This document shows, in pieces, positions 14,261 through 15,009 of a DNA stretch of 15,009 nt. The stretch's first letter is position 1. Every line of letters begins with the position of its first letter. The position numbers and the translations under genes were made by a program. The notes under the pieces are model-generated. The model searched no databases. It was not told the origin of the DNA and saw only the letters and a program-made list of their open reading frames with translations. This stretch comes from Candidatus Luteimonas excrementigallinarum. Its GTDB lineage: Bacteria; Pseudomonadota; Gammaproteobacteria; Xanthomonadales; Xanthomonadaceae. Location: the NCBI GenBank assembly GCA_019115725.1, contig DXCY01000264.1, positions 1-15,009 of the forward strand, written 5' to 3'.

Positions 14261-15009
14261 CAGCCGGCCATCACGAACAGGACCTTGACCAGCAGCCACA
14301 GGGCGACCGTGCTGGCGACGGCGACGACGCACCACTTGAGCCAGTCGCGCTTGACGCTCAGCACCGGCATGCCGCCCCAGCGCTCCTGCACCCCGCCGTA
14401 CCAGCCGGTGACCAGGCCAAGCAGGATGTAGAGCAGAATCACGTAGCTGCGGCTGAGGAAGAACGCGCAGGCGAAGAATCCGACCATGGCGATCAGCAGG
14501 GTCATCGCCATCTTCCGTTCCTCGGTCCACAGGACCTGGTGACCGGGGTCGTCCATGGTGGCGGGCAGGCGCAGGATCATGATCGGCATCAGGAAGCAGT
14601 AGCCGACCATCGCCAGCCAGACCGTGTAGCCGATGATCCCGGTCTCGGCCAGCACCAGCACGAACGAGTTGTGCGCGGTCAGGACGGTGTGGCTGGTGAA
14701 GTTGCCGAGGCCAACGCCCAGCACCGGATGGGCGATGAACATCTGGATGCCGTCGTACCAGGTCTCGATGCGGCCGTAGGCGGACGACTCGCCGGCGTCG
14801 AGTTCCTGCATGCGGGTGGGCAGCATCATCAGGCCGGCCATGCCCAGCGTGCCCAGCGTGCCGGCGACGAGCAGCCCCCGGCGCAGCCACAGCCACACGC
14901 CGCCCATCGCCATCACCGCGAGGAAGGAGCCGCGCGAGTCGGTCAGGTACACGCCGTACAGCAGGGTCGCCGCCACGCCCCACCAGAACAGCCGGCGCAT
15001 CCCGAGTGC
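14260..15009 (-). CDS. O-antigen ligase/polymerase-family membrane protein (Wzy_C), N-terminal part outside window
   Basis: The frame stays open through base 15009, so the 5' end is cut by the window; 249 C-terminal residues are visible and the first in-window ATG (15000) is internal. The hallmarks of the O-antigen ligase/Wzy_C domain are present: TDSRGSFLAVMAM (visible residues 24-36), then a loop with ESSAYGRIETWYDGIQMF (74-91), AHPVLGVGLGNF (93-104) and TAHNSFVLVLAETGIIGY (111-128). These represent the large periplasmic loop with conserved Arg and His. Hydrophobic segments follow near 128-148, 168-200 and 226-247. The enzyme should either polymerise repeat units or ligate the chain to an acceptor in the periplasm; the family does not separate these roles by sequence. 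It is followed directly by the Wzx gene (TGATG overlap), as expected for a Wzx/Wzy pathway. Confidence 0.92.
   Translation of the reverse strand, partial: ALGMRRLFWWGVAATLLYGVYLTDSRGSFLAVMAMGGVWLWLRRGLLVAGTLGTLGMAGLMMLPTRMQELDAGESSAYGRIETWYDGIQMFIAHPVLGVGLGNFTSHTVLTAHNSFVLVLAETGIIGYTVWLAMVGYCFLMPIMILRLPATMDDPGHQVLWTEERKMAMTLLIAMVGFFACAFFLSRSYVILLYILLGLVTGWYGGVQERWGGMPVLSVKRDWLKWCVVAVASTVALWLLVKVLFVMAG

Overview
The window is very GC-rich DNA (roughly two thirds G+C by eye), packed with genes and carrying long open frames on all strands. These are typical of a high-GC proteobacterium. The gene content and protein style suggest a gammaproteobacterium of the Xanthomonadaceae type (Lysobacter or Luteimonas-like), but this is an impression from the sequence and not a database result. 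The window is a slice through a cell-surface or exopolysaccharide biosynthesis locus. There are no RNA genes, insertion sequences, CRISPR arrays or large intergenic regions; the longest stretch without a gene is 38 bases.

Left part, plus strand (2-3287): three tightly packed genes. The first is the C-terminal part of a helix-rich protein of probable alpha/alpha-toroid type. The second is a predicted lipoprotein with seven FG-GAP/VCBS-type calcium-loop repeats followed by an ASPIC/UnbV domain. The third is a small cupin-fold protein. They overlap by 19 bases and then by an ATGA stop/start, so they look like one operon whose beginning is outside the window.

Right part, minus strand (3299-15009): eleven genes read leftward. 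In transcription order they are: an O-antigen ligase/polymerase-family membrane protein (5' end cut by the window edge), a Wzx-type flippase, a PaaK/CapK-like adenylate-forming enzyme, two GT4 glycosyltransferases, a NodB-type polysaccharide deacetylase, a third GT4 glycosyltransferase, a membrane-anchored protein with metal-site-like His/Asp motifs, a SAM-dependent methyltransferase and two GT2 glycosyltransferases. Nine of the ten junctions overlap by 1, 4 or 13 bases, so the operon is almost certainly co-transcribed and translationally coupled.

Taken together, the minus-strand operon can assemble a lipid-linked repeat unit (five glycosyltransferases), modify it (deacetylase, methyltransferase, possibly an acyl-activating enzyme), flip it across the inner membrane (Wzx) and polymerise or ligate it (Wzy/WaaL-type). 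The initiating sugar-phosphate transferase and the export proteins (Wza/Wzc type) are not here and should lie beyond the right edge or elsewhere. The two operons converge with only 11 bases between their stop codons and no clear terminator. The least explained genes are the anchored His/Asp-rich protein at 6035-7282, the adenylate-forming enzyme at 11358-12713 and the plus-strand trio.
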